From Rathayibacter sp. VKM Ac-2754 (GTDB lineage Bacteria > Actinomycetota > Actinomycetes > Actinomycetales > Microbacteriaceae): a stretch of 64,000 nucleotides of DNA. The stretch covers positions 1-64,000 of the forward strand of contig NZ_WUCC01000009.1 of the NCBI RefSeq assembly GCF_009807095.1. The letters are read 5' to 3'. The stretch's first letter is position 1. Each line of letters opens with the position of its first letter. The position numbers were made by a program, and so were the translations under genes. The notes beneath the pieces are model-generated. The model searched no databases and was not told the DNA's origin. It saw only the letters and a list, made by a program, of their open reading frames with translations. This document shows positions 16,064 through 23,227 of this stretch, in pieces.

Positions 16064-17053
16064 TCAGCCGGCCGCGACGGGCGCCGAGTGCAGCAGCCCC
16101 TCGAGCCGGGCGTAGCTCGTCTCCATCCCGTCGGTCATGCCGGTCGCGAGGACCGCGTCGCGCTGAGCGGCATCGGCGTAGGTGATGACCAGGGTCAGCA
16201 GCGTGCCGTCGGCCGTCGGCGTCAGGGTCATCTCGTTGAGCGTCGCGGGGAAGTCCGTCCCGATCATCGCCTCGGTGGTGACCGTCCTGAACGGCTCCTC
16301 CGACTCGAGGAGCTCGCCCGTGAAGCCGAACCGCTCGTCGCCGCCGTCGCGCTGCCACTCGTAGCGGTAGCTCCCGCCGACCTCGTTCGCGATCTCGCAG
16401 ACGGGCATCGACCAGCCGTCGGGGCCGAGCAGCCATCGCTTCATCAGTTCGGGATCGTTGTGCGCACGCCAGACCTGCTCGATGCTCCCGCGGACGACCC
16501 GCGAGACCCGCACCTGCGTGTCGTTGAGGATCTGCGCCGAGGTGGCTCGGTCCGCGGCGAAGGAGGCCAGATCGGCGAGGACCTCGTCGATCTGGGCCAT
16601 CGCCTCGCGGGTGCCCTCCTCCATTCCCATCGCGACGAGCTGCTCGAGCTGGTCGAGAGAGTCGAAGGTCGAGGTCGTCGTGAGCCGGGTGCCCTCTGCC
16701 GTCTCGTCGAAAGCGAAGACGGCGCGCGTGGCGGGCAGGTCGGCACTCGGTGCACCCGTCTCATCGGCGAACCGGTCGATCACCTCGAACGAGCGCATCG
16801 GCTCGACGGCGGTCCAGTCCCAGCAGCCGTAGTGCCGATCGCCGTCGGGGCCGGTCATCAGGTAGACGCTGCGGCCGCCGACCTCGGCGTCGTGGCGGAG
16901 GAAGGTGGCCGGGTAGGTCGGCGGACCCCAGAAGCGCTCGATCTGCCGAGGGTCGGTGTAGGCGTCCCAGACGCGCTGAACGGGAGCGGCGAAGTCGGCG
17001 ACGATCGTGAGCGTCAGCCGGTCGAGATCCTTCTCGACGGAGGTGATGGGCAT
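16064..17053 (-). CDS. Tandem SRPBCC (AHSA1-like) domain protein
   Basis: A 329-residue protein with two SRPBCC/AHSA1-like domains in tandem (about 1-160 and 175-320), each opening with a strand such as FAAPVQRVWDAYTDP or VRGSIEQVWRAHNDP and each carrying a W-x-x-P-D/P-G type motif after it. AHSA1-like domains bind hydrophobic ligands. These genes are usually single-domain; here the unit is duplicated. The first copy has GPPTYPATFLRH and the second GPDGWSMPVCE. It lies 23 bp after an ArsR regulator gene and is almost surely co-transcribed with it, a frequent actinobacterial pairing. Ligand unknown. Confidence 0.85.
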   Translation of the reverse strand: MPITSVEKDLDRLTLTIVADFAAPVQRVWDAYTDPRQIERFWGPPTYPATFLRHDAEVGGRSVYLMTGPDGDRHYGCWDWTAVEPMRSFEVIDRFADETGAPSADLPATRAVFAFDETAEGTRLTTTSTFDSLDQLEQLVAMGMEEGTREAMAQIDEVLADLASFAADRATSAQILNDTQVRVSRVVRGSIEQVWRAHNDPELMKRWLLGPDGWSMPVCEIANEVGGSYRYEWQRDGGDERFGFTGELLESEEPFRTVTTEAMIGTDFPATLNEMTLTPTADGTLLTLVITYADAAQRDAVLATGMTDGMETSYARLEGLLHSAPVAAG

Positions 17054-17076
17054 GGGGTGCCTTTCGGTGGAGTCGG

Positions 17077-17442
17077 TCAGACAGGGTTCTTCGAGGAGCC
17101 GGCGTCGGGCTCGGGTTCCGCGAGCATCGCGTCGAGTCGATCGATGCGCCCGCGCCAGATCTCCTCGAACCCGTCGAGCAGACGCTGGGCCGCGCGGAGG
17201 CGCTCGGGGTTGCCGCGCACGAGGCGCTCGCGGCCGAGCGGTCGCTTGGTCACGAGCATCGCCTCCTCGAGCACGGCGACGTGCTTCTGCACCGCCGCGA
17301 ACGACATGTCGTAGCGGTCGGCGAGCTGCGAGACGGACACCTCTTCCCGGAGGGTCCGCCGGACGATGTCGCGCCGGGTCGCGTCGGCCAGCGCCCGGAA
17401 CATCCGGTTGACGTCGGCGTCGGAGAGCTTATGTACAACCAT
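17077..17442 (-). CDS. ArsR-family regulator, probably leaderless
   Basis: A 121-residue winged-helix repressor: MFRALADATRRDIVRRTL starts the DNA-binding domain and SQLADRYDMSFAAVQKHVAVLEEAML forms the recognition helix and wing. No metal-binding Cys pair is present, so it is of the organic-ligand type typically paired with SRPBCC genes. I start at the ATG at 17442; the open frame extends upstream to 17496 but crosses the promoter. There is no ribosome site: the -10 hexamer lies eight bases before the ATG, so the transcript should begin at or beside the start codon. Confidence 0.86.
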   Translation of the reverse strand: MVVHKLSDADVNRMFRALADATRRDIVRRTLREEVSVSQLADRYDMSFAAVQKHVAVLEEAMLVTKRPLGRERLVRGNPERLRAAQRLLDGFEEIWRGRIDRLDAMLAEPEPDAGSSKNPV

Positions 17443-17450
17443 GTGATTGC

Positions 17451-17479
17451 ACGTTACGCCCGAAGGGGCGACACCGCAA
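17451..17479 (-). promoter_or_regulatory. Sigma-70-type promoter for the ArsR/SRPBCC operon
   Basis: On the minus strand, TTGCGG (17479-17474) and TAACGT (17456-17451) are separated by exactly 17 bp. The ATG at 17442 lies eight bases beyond the -10, which predicts a leaderless mRNA. An imperfect palindrome CAATCACATGGTTG overlaps the start codon and could be the ArsR operator. Confidence 0.6.
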
Positions 17480-17492
17480 GAGCGCGCAGCGG

Positions 17493-18332
17493 TCACACCG
17501 TCGGCGTCAGCTCCTGCAGCCCGGTCACGCGCAGCAGATCGAGCCGCGCCTCATCGGCCGACCCCGGCACCACCGTGTAGACCACGATCCGCAGATCGCC
17601 GCCGGTCACCGAGAGCACATCGCAGTCGACGGTGATCGGCCCGACGGGCGTGTCCGTGACCGTCTTGCGACTCGCGCGGTGCTCGGCGACGTGCGCCTGC
17701 GACCAGCGCGCGACGAAGTCGGCCGAGGCCGCCCGCAACCGCACGACGAGGTGGTCGAGCGCGGCGTCGTCGGGGTAGCGGCCCACAGCGGCGCGCAGGT
17801 CGGCGACGAGGTCGGCCGCGAACTCCTCCGCGTGCCGATCGTCGAAGTCGGTGCCCTCGTGCCCCTGCGTGAAGTGGCGCCAGACGAGGTTGCGGTCGAG
17901 CCCGGTGAAGCGCGAGGGATCGCCGTTGATCGCGGCCCAGAGCGGGTTCCACAGCAGGATGTCGTGGGCCGCGGTGAACACGGCGAGCGGCACGTCCCCC
18001 AGGCGGTCGACGATGCGCTGCACCCCGGCCGTGATGTGCTGCGGCACCTGCGCGCGGGTCGGCGGGGCGACTCCTGCGACGCGGAAGAGGTGGTCGCGCT
18101 CCTCCTCCGTCAGCCGGAGCGCGACGGCCAGGGCGCCCAGCAGCTGCCCGGAGGGGTTCACCGCGCGGCCCTGCTCGAGCCGCACGATGTAGTCGACGCT
18201 CACGCCGGCGAGGGCGGCGAGCTCCTCGCGCCGGAGACCGGAGGTGCGCCGCCCGGCCCCCGCGGGAAGCCCGACCTCTGCGGGGCGGACGCGCTCGCGC
18301 CACGACCTCAGCACGCTCGCGAATTCGCTCAT
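17493..18332 (-). CDS. XRE-family regulator with MmyB-like ligand domain
   Basis: A 279-residue regulator. The N-terminal helix-turn-helix (about 25-80: RREELAALAGVSVDYIVRLEQG) is followed by the MmyB-like domain (about 105-270) with VFTAAHDILLWNPLWAAINGD and DLRIVVYTVVPGS, typical of a large actinobacterial group thought to bind fatty-acid-like ligands. It is divergent from an SDR gene with about 100 bp between; such pairs are very common, and the regulator normally represses the SDR. An inverted repeat in the gap is the likely operator. Confidence 0.9.
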   Translation of the reverse strand: MSEFASVLRSWRERVRPAEVGLPAGAGRRTSGLRREELAALAGVSVDYIVRLEQGRAVNPSGQLLGALAVALRLTEEERDHLFRVAGVAPPTRAQVPQHITAGVQRIVDRLGDVPLAVFTAAHDILLWNPLWAAINGDPSRFTGLDRNLVWRHFTQGHEGTDFDDRHAEEFAADLVADLRAAVGRYPDDAALDHLVVRLRAASADFVARWSQAHVAEHRASRKTVTDTPVGPITVDCDVLSVTGGDLRIVVYTVVPGSADEARLDLLRVTGLQELTPTV

Positions 18333-18364
18333 GCGCCCATGCTCCTCCCTCTCCGCCGGTCGGT

Positions 18365-18401
18365 CCTGGTATCAGCAGTCCCCCCGTCAGGCGATACCTG
18401 G
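18365..18401. promoter_or_regulatory. Inverted repeat in the regulator/SDR divergent promoter
   Basis: CCTGGTATC (18365-18373) and GATACCTGG (18393-18401) are near-perfect inverted arms (one mismatch in nine) with 19 bp between. The position between divergent start codons (18332 and 18434) fits an operator for the MmyB-type regulator. Confidence 0.5.
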
Positions 18402-18433
18402 GGCGGATGCCGCAGCAGGCACAGCATGGAGTC

Positions 18434-19114
18434 ATGACAACGACACTGATCACCGGGGCCAACAAGAGCCTCGGACTCGAGACCGCCCGCCGCCTCCTCG
18501 AGGCCGGCCACACCGTCTACGCCGGGATGCGCGACACCGCGAAGGGCGAGGAGGCCCGGGCGCTCGGCGCCCACGTCGTCCAGCTCGACGTCCTCGATGC
18601 GGCGAGCGTCGACGCCGCGATCGCCTCGCTCCCCTCCCTCGACGTGCTCGTCAACAACGCCGGCGTCCTCGGCACCTCCTTCGGCGTCGACGACCTGACG
18701 GCGGAGGCGATGGCGAGCGTCCTCGACACCAACGTCACCGGCATCGTCCGGGTGACCCAGGCCGCACTGCCCCTGCTGCGCCGCTCGGACGCGCCCGTGA
18801 TCGTGAACGTCGCCTCCGGGGTCGGCTGGCCTCGTGCGCTCTCCACCCCGAGTGCCGACGAGTTCCCCGTGCAGACCGTGCCCTACGCCGCGTCGAAGGC
18901 CGCGGTCATCGCCCTGACGGTGCAGTACGCCAAGAACCTGCCCGGCTTCCGAGTCAACGTGAGCGATCCCGGCTACACCGCGACAGACTTCAACGGCCAC
19001 GGCGGGTACCAGACCGTCACGGAGGGGACCGACGCCACGGTCGCGCTCGCGCTCGTCGGCTCCGACGGCCCGACCGGCGAGTTCCACTCCCGGCACGGCC
19101 GCATCGACTACTGA
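18434..19114 (+). CDS. Short-chain dehydrogenase/reductase
   Basis: A 226-residue classical SDR. The NADP-binding TGANKSLGLETARRL glycine motif starts at residue 7, NNAG follows near residue 78, and the catalytic YAASK (Tyr/Lys) is at about residues 154-158. LEAGHTVYAGMRD suggests NADP(H) preference. The ATG at 18434 starts right at the first beta strand. Substrate unknown; members beside MmyB-type regulators are usually stress-induced reductases. It is divergent from that regulator and is followed by a half-element GAGGGAACCCCGG. Confidence 0.9.
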   Translation: MTTTLITGANKSLGLETARRLLEAGHTVYAGMRDTAKGEEARALGAHVVQLDVLDAASVDAAIASLPSLDVLVNNAGVLGTSFGVDDLTAEAMASVLDTNVTGIVRVTQAALPLLRRSDAPVIVNVASGVGWPRALSTPSADEFPVQTVPYAASKAAVIALTVQYAKNLPGFRVNVSDPGYTATDFNGHGGYQTVTEGTDATVALALVGSDGPTGEFHSRHGRIDY

Positions 19115-19178
19115 CGCGCGCGAGGGAACCCCGGACCACCTGTTCACATCGCACTCGGAGATTCGGTAGAACAAGAAC

Positions 19179-19742
19179 ATGGGATTCTCCGAGGACGCCG
19201 AAGCTCGCGCCGCGCAGCAACGCGCAGAGGCCGCACAACGACAGTCGGAGTCGGAGCGCCTCAGGTCCTCTGTGGCCGAAGCTGCGGCGGGCTTCGCCCG
19301 AGTTGCTCTCGCACATGGATTGAGTTCGATTCCGATCTTCACGTGTATCGGCAGGAAGAAGTCATGGGGCTCCACGCGGGACGTGTGGGGGCGGACAGCT
19401 TCCGGTTGGGCGATAACCAACATGCAGAGCCACAATCGCCGGACTATCGCCATCTCCGTCGACGGCGGTACCTGCCCGAGCGTCCTCGCTGCGAGTTATG
19501 GCGGTCACGGATACCAAGGCAGAGGGTCGGACCATACCAGCAACATTCTGAGCCAATACGAGTACCGATCATTCCGGGAGATACCGCGAGATCAACCATT
19601 GATCGTTTGCGAAAGACTTGACCCTGCATCGAGTTCCGAACTCGATCGATCAGACGTCAATCTTCTCCGAGAATTCGCCGCGTCCATCATCAATGGACAT
19701 CGGCCCGACTACATCCCCTGGGGCGAGCGGAAGATGTTCTAG
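19179..19742 (+). CDS. Orphan protein of unusual base composition
   Basis: I do not recognise this 187-residue protein. Residues 5-45 form a likely coiled coil rich in Ala/Glu/Gln/Arg. A compact globular part follows, with GRKKSWG, SVDGGTCPSVLAASYGGHG and a C-terminal PDYIPWGERKMF. There are no membrane segments and no signal peptide. G+C is clearly lower than its neighbours: 34 of 60 bases in 19321-19380 and 29 of 60 in 19561-19620, against 41 of 60 in 20101-20160. Codon use includes many A/T-ending codons. No strong ribosome site precedes the ATG. A recent horizontal arrival is the simplest reading. Confidence 0.7.
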   Translation: MGFSEDAEARAAQQRAEAAQRQSESERLRSSVAEAAAGFARVALAHGLSSIPIFTCIGRKKSWGSTRDVWGRTASGWAITNMQSHNRRTIAISVDGGTCPSVLAASYGGHGYQGRGSDHTSNILSQYEYRSFREIPRDQPLIVCERLDPASSSELDRSDVNLLREFAASIINGHRPDYIPWGERKMF

Positions 19743-19849
19743 GCCGTACACCCCTTCAGAGCTGCGAAGGATGCACGGAGCTGGTCGACACCCGACTCGA
19801 TTGGTTGCAGGAGGCAACAAAACGGAGGCTTAGGCGGCAGAATGGTGAG

Positions 19850-21106
19850 ATGACGCAACGGAGCAACTGGGCGGGCACCTACGAGTACCGCGCCGCCGAC
19901 ATCATCGAGCCCGAGTCGATCGAGGAGGTGCAGCGCCTCGTCCGCGACAACGACCGGGTCCGCGCGCTCGGCACCCGCCACTCCTTCAACGCGCTCCCCG
20001 ACACCCCGGGCGCCCTGCTGCACCTGGGCCGCCTCGCCTTCGAGCCGGTGATCGACGCCGACGCGAGCACCATCACCGTCCCGGGTGCCACCCGCTACGG
20101 CATCGTCGCCTCGCACCTGCACGCCAACGGCTACGCCCTGCACAACATGGGCTCGCTCCCCCACATCTCGGTCGCGGGAGCGATCTCGACCGGCACCCAC
20201 GGGTCCGGCGACCGCAACGCGAACCTCTCCTCCGCCGTCTCGGCTCTCGAGCTGGTCACCTCCGACGGCTCGCTCCGCACCATCCGGCGCGGCGAGCCCG
20301 GCTTCGAGGGCGTGGTCGTCGGGCTCGGCGCCTTCGGCATCGTCACCCGCGTCACCCTCGACATCCAGCCCACCTTCGACGTCCGCCAGGACGCCTTCGT
20401 CGACCTGCCCTGGGACCGCGTGCTCGACGACTTCGACGCGATCACCTCCTCCGCCTACAGCGTCAGCCTCATGACGCACTGGTCGAGCCCGACCGTCGAG
20501 CAGCTCTGGCTCAAGACCAAGGTCGAGAACGGCTCCGTGGCGGATGTCGACGCGACGCACCTCGGCGCGGTCGCCGCCTCCGCCAGCCTCTTCGCCGTCT
20601 CGGAGGGCGTCGACTCGAACCTCAACCCGTTCGGCGGCTCCGTCGGGCCGTGGTCGGAGCGCCTCCCCCACTTCCGGCTCGATCGCGAGCCGAGCGCGGG
20701 CGACGAGATCCAGAGCGAGTACATGGTGCCGCGCGAGAACATCCGCGAGGCGATCGTGGCCCTCCGCGCGATCGACGAGCGGATCGACGAGGTGCTGCTC
20801 ATCACCGAGCTGCGCACCATGGCGGGCGACGACCAGTGGCTCTCGCCCGCGTCGGGTCGCGACAGCGTCGGCATCCACTTCACCTTCGCGAAGGACCGCG
20901 CCGGAGTCGACGCCGTGCTCCCCGCCGTCGAGGGCGCCCTGCTGCCGCTCGGCGCCCGGCCGCACTGGGGCAAGCACTTCCTCGCCGGCGCCTCCGAGAT
21001 CGCGCCGCTCTACCCGCACCTCGCCGACTGGCGCGCGCTGCGCTCCGAGTGGGACCCGGCCGGGAAGTTCGCGAGCGACTTCGTCCAGGAGCGCCTCCTG
21101 GGCTGA
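19850..21106 (+). CDS. FAD-dependent alditol (xylitol/sorbitol) oxidase
   Basis: A 418-residue VAO-family flavoprotein closely matching what I know of Streptomyces alditol oxidase AldO, also 418 residues. GTRHSFN at 42-48 contains H44, the expected covalent FAD-linkage residue. SLPHISVAGAISTGTHGSG is the FAD-binding core, and PHWGK near the C-terminus belongs to the ALO-type substrate domain. It would oxidise the terminal hydroxyl of a polyol, giving an aldose and H2O2. L-gulono-lactone oxidase-like activity is the alternative. I start at the ATG at 19850, where the NWAGTYEY motif begins. Confidence 0.85.
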   Translation: MTQRSNWAGTYEYRAADIIEPESIEEVQRLVRDNDRVRALGTRHSFNALPDTPGALLHLGRLAFEPVIDADASTITVPGATRYGIVASHLHANGYALHNMGSLPHISVAGAISTGTHGSGDRNANLSSAVSALELVTSDGSLRTIRRGEPGFEGVVVGLGAFGIVTRVTLDIQPTFDVRQDAFVDLPWDRVLDDFDAITSSAYSVSLMTHWSSPTVEQLWLKTKVENGSVADVDATHLGAVAASASLFAVSEGVDSNLNPFGGSVGPWSERLPHFRLDREPSAGDEIQSEYMVPRENIREAIVALRAIDERIDEVLLITELRTMAGDDQWLSPASGRDSVGIHFTFAKDRAGVDAVLPAVEGALLPLGARPHWGKHFLAGASEIAPLYPHLADWRALRSEWDPAGKFASDFVQERLLG

Positions 21107-21177
21107 CGCGCGCGGTCAACGGGGTGACCTGCGCATCGCCGCGCCGTAGCGTCGAGGGGACGAGAGGGAGGCACCCC

Positions 21178-21573
21178 ATGCCGCGGAACGAGCAGATCCC
21201 GTCCACCATCGAGCGCTCCGACGAGCATGCGCAGGCCCTGTGGTCGGCCGCGCACGACTCGGCCGTCGAGAGCTACGGAGACGGCGAGCGCGCGCACCGC
21301 ACCGCCTTCGCTGCGCTGAAGCACGAGTACGAGAAGGTCGGCGACCACTGGGAGCGCAAGGCCGAGAAGGGCCCGTCCGACGACCGCGCCGCCCGGAGCG
21401 GACCCGACGGCGACGGCGAGACGGCGGGCGGAGTCGACGCGAACGCCACCAAGGCGCACCTGCTCGACCTCGCCAAGCGCCTCGACATCCGCGGCCGCTC
21501 CCGCATGACCAAGCCCGAGCTCGTCGACGCCCTCCAGCGCGAGAACACGAAGCGCACCCGCGCGGCCCGCTGA
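21178..21573 (+). CDS. ChaB-like protein with Rho_N (SAP-like) C-terminus
   Basis: A 131-residue basic protein. The N-terminal half (IPSTIERSDEHAQALWSAAHDSAVESYG ... FAALKHEYEKVGDHWERK) matches the ChaB fold, and the C-terminal 45 residues (KAHLLDLAKRLDIRGRSRMTKPELVDALQ) match the Rho termination factor N-terminal/SAP-like motif. An acidic Gly/Asp linker joins them. This two-part architecture is widespread in actinobacteria and presumed nucleic-acid binding; the role is not established. GAGGGAGG precedes the ATG. Confidence 0.85.
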   Translation: MPRNEQIPSTIERSDEHAQALWSAAHDSAVESYGDGERAHRTAFAALKHEYEKVGDHWERKAEKGPSDDRAARSGPDGDGETAGGVDANATKAHLLDLAKRLDIRGRSRMTKPELVDALQRENTKRTRAAR

Positions 21574-21617
21574 CGCCGACTCGACGCGGACGCGGAAGCC
21601 GACGCGGACTCCCCCTC

Positions 21618-21745
21618 GCTGATCGAGTAGCCCGCGCAGCGGGCGTATCGAGATCCACCAGCGTCAGAAGTCCGGATCGACGGGCTCATCCGCTGACGCC
21701 GGTGGGTCTCGATACGCCCCTGCGGGACTACTCGACCAGCATGCT
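21618..21745. repeat. Facing pair of intergenic palindromes between convergent genes
   Basis: CTGATCGAGTAGCCCGCGC...GTATCGAGATCCACC faces GGTGGGTCTCGATACGCC...ACTACTCGACCAGCATGCTG. The two face each other around a spacer beginning CCAGCGTCAG and ending CGCTGACGCC, itself a loose inverted repeat. The pair fills the gap between the ChaB-like gene and kynureninase, which converge here. Confidence 0.78.
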
Positions 21746-21766
21746 GTGGCTGCTGCAGCCTCCCCC

Positions 21767-22963
21767 TCACCGCACCGCGTCGCGGACGGCCGCCATGCCG
21801 AGCTCGAGCTCGGCGAACGTCGTCGACAGCGGCGACAGCCCGATCCGGATGCCGTCCGGCCTGCGGAAGTCGGGGATGATCCCCTCGGCCTGCAGCCGCG
21901 GCACGAGCGCCGCGAACGACTCGTGCGCGATCGTCACGTGCGAGCCCCGCTCGCCCGGCGCGCGCGGAGTCGCCACCCGCACCCCGAGCGGCACCAGCCA
22001 CTCGTCGGCCAGCTCGAGCGCGTACGCCGTCATCGCCTCCGACTTCGCGCGGACCGCCGGCATGCCGACCTCTCCGATCAGCGCGATCATGTCCTGCATC
22101 GCGACCATCGCCGTGATCGGCGGCGTCCCGCTGAGGAACCGGCGCATGCCGGCGGCGGGCGTGTAGCCCGGCCCCATCTCGAACATGTCGGCGACACCCA
22201 TCCAGCCCTGGATCGGCTGCGCCAGCGAGCCCTGGTGCCGCGACGCGACGTACGCCCAGGCCGGCGCCCCCGGCCCGCCGTTGAGGTACTTGTAGGAGCA
22301 GCCGACCGCGAGGTCCGCCTCCCACGCGTCGAGGTGCATCGGCACCGAGCCGACCGAGTGGGAGGCGTCCCACAGCACGAGCGCGCCCGCGGCGTGCGCC
22401 TGCGCGGTGATCGCCGCGGCGTCGGCCAGGAACCCCGAGCGGTAGGCGACGTGGCTCAGCAGCACGAGGGCGGTGCGCTCCCCGAGCGCCGGCGCGAGAT
22501 CCTCCGTCGACACCCCGCGCTCCGGGTCGGAGGTGATCCAGCGGAGGGTGCTCCCGGTCTCGGCCGCGATGCCCTCGAGCACGTAGCGGTCGGTCGGGAA
22601 GTTGTCGGTGTCGACGACGATCTCGTCGCGACCCTCCTGCGCCTGCCGTGCGACGGCCGCACGCGCCAGCTTGTAGAGGAGCACGGTGGTCGAGTCGGCG
22701 ACCACCGTCTGCCCCGCGGCCGCACCGAGCGCCGCCGCACCGAGCGCGTCGCCGACCTCGAGCGGACGGTCGAGCCACGACTCCGCCCAGCCGCGGATGA
22801 GCCGCCCGCCCCACTCCTCCTCGGCGAACCGGGCGAGCCGCTCGACGCTCGCCCGCAGCGGCCGCCCGAGCGAGTTGCCGTCGAGGTACGAGCGCACCTC
22901 GGGCGTGCGGACGAAGAGCTCGGGGTACGGCGCGAGCGGATCCTGGGCGTCGAGCGGATGCAT
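21767..22963 (-). CDS. kynU: Kynureninase
   Basis: PLP-dependent kynureninase of 398 residues; converts kynurenine to anthranilate plus alanine in tryptophan breakdown. LDGNSLGRPL near the N-terminus is a family hallmark; VVDTDNFPTDRYV, VLWDASHSVGSVPMHL and GCSYKYLNGGPGAPA supply the PLP pocket, with K225 as the Schiff-base lysine. The C-terminus RIGLSPLSTTFAEL is also typical. No tryptophan dioxygenase or kynurenine formamidase gene is visible nearby. I start at the ATG at 22963; an open frame extends far upstream across the GH13 gene on the other strand and is an artefact of composition. Confidence 0.92.
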   Translation of the reverse strand: MHPLDAQDPLAPYPELFVRTPEVRSYLDGNSLGRPLRASVERLARFAEEEWGGRLIRGWAESWLDRPLEVGDALGAAALGAAAGQTVVADSTTVLLYKLARAAVARQAQEGRDEIVVDTDNFPTDRYVLEGIAAETGSTLRWITSDPERGVSTEDLAPALGERTALVLLSHVAYRSGFLADAAAITAQAHAAGALVLWDASHSVGSVPMHLDAWEADLAVGCSYKYLNGGPGAPAWAYVASRHQGSLAQPIQGWMGVADMFEMGPGYTPAAGMRRFLSGTPPITAMVAMQDMIALIGEVGMPAVRAKSEAMTAYALELADEWLVPLGVRVATPRAPGERGSHVTIAHESFAALVPRLQAEGIIPDFRRPDGIRIGLSPLSTTFAELELGMAAVRDAVR

Positions 22964-23019
22964 GCCCTCAGCGTAGGGACACCCGCCGACACCCGCTCCG
23001 ACCCCTCCCTCCACTCTCC

Positions 23020-23057
23020 AGAAGTTGCGGTAGTCGCGCTCGACTACCGCAACTTCT
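23020..23057. repeat. Perfect 17-bp-stem hairpin (GTTGCGGTAGTCG element)
   Basis: Arms 23020-23036 and 23041-23057 are perfectly complementary with a CGCT loop. It lies between the divergent kynU and GH13 start codons, not after a gene, so it is unlikely to be an ordinary terminator. A second copy is at 24933-24970. Confidence 0.8.
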
Positions 23058-23227
23058 GAGGAATCGACGCTCTCCGCGCCCGGCCGCCGCCCCCAACCTG
23101 AGAAGTCAACGAGCAGACGCCGATCCACCGCCCACCTACGCTCGCCGGAGGACGACCGCCCCCGACCCCGGAGCCGCCCCGTGACCCAGCAGACCCCCCG
23201 CCCCCAGCCCCGCCGCGAGCCCGCCGC

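Noticed and set aside
19802-19824. Hairpin GTTGC-AGGAG-GCAAC as terminator of the orphan gene
   Set aside because: Only five base pairs, and it is followed by an A tract on the coding strand, not T.
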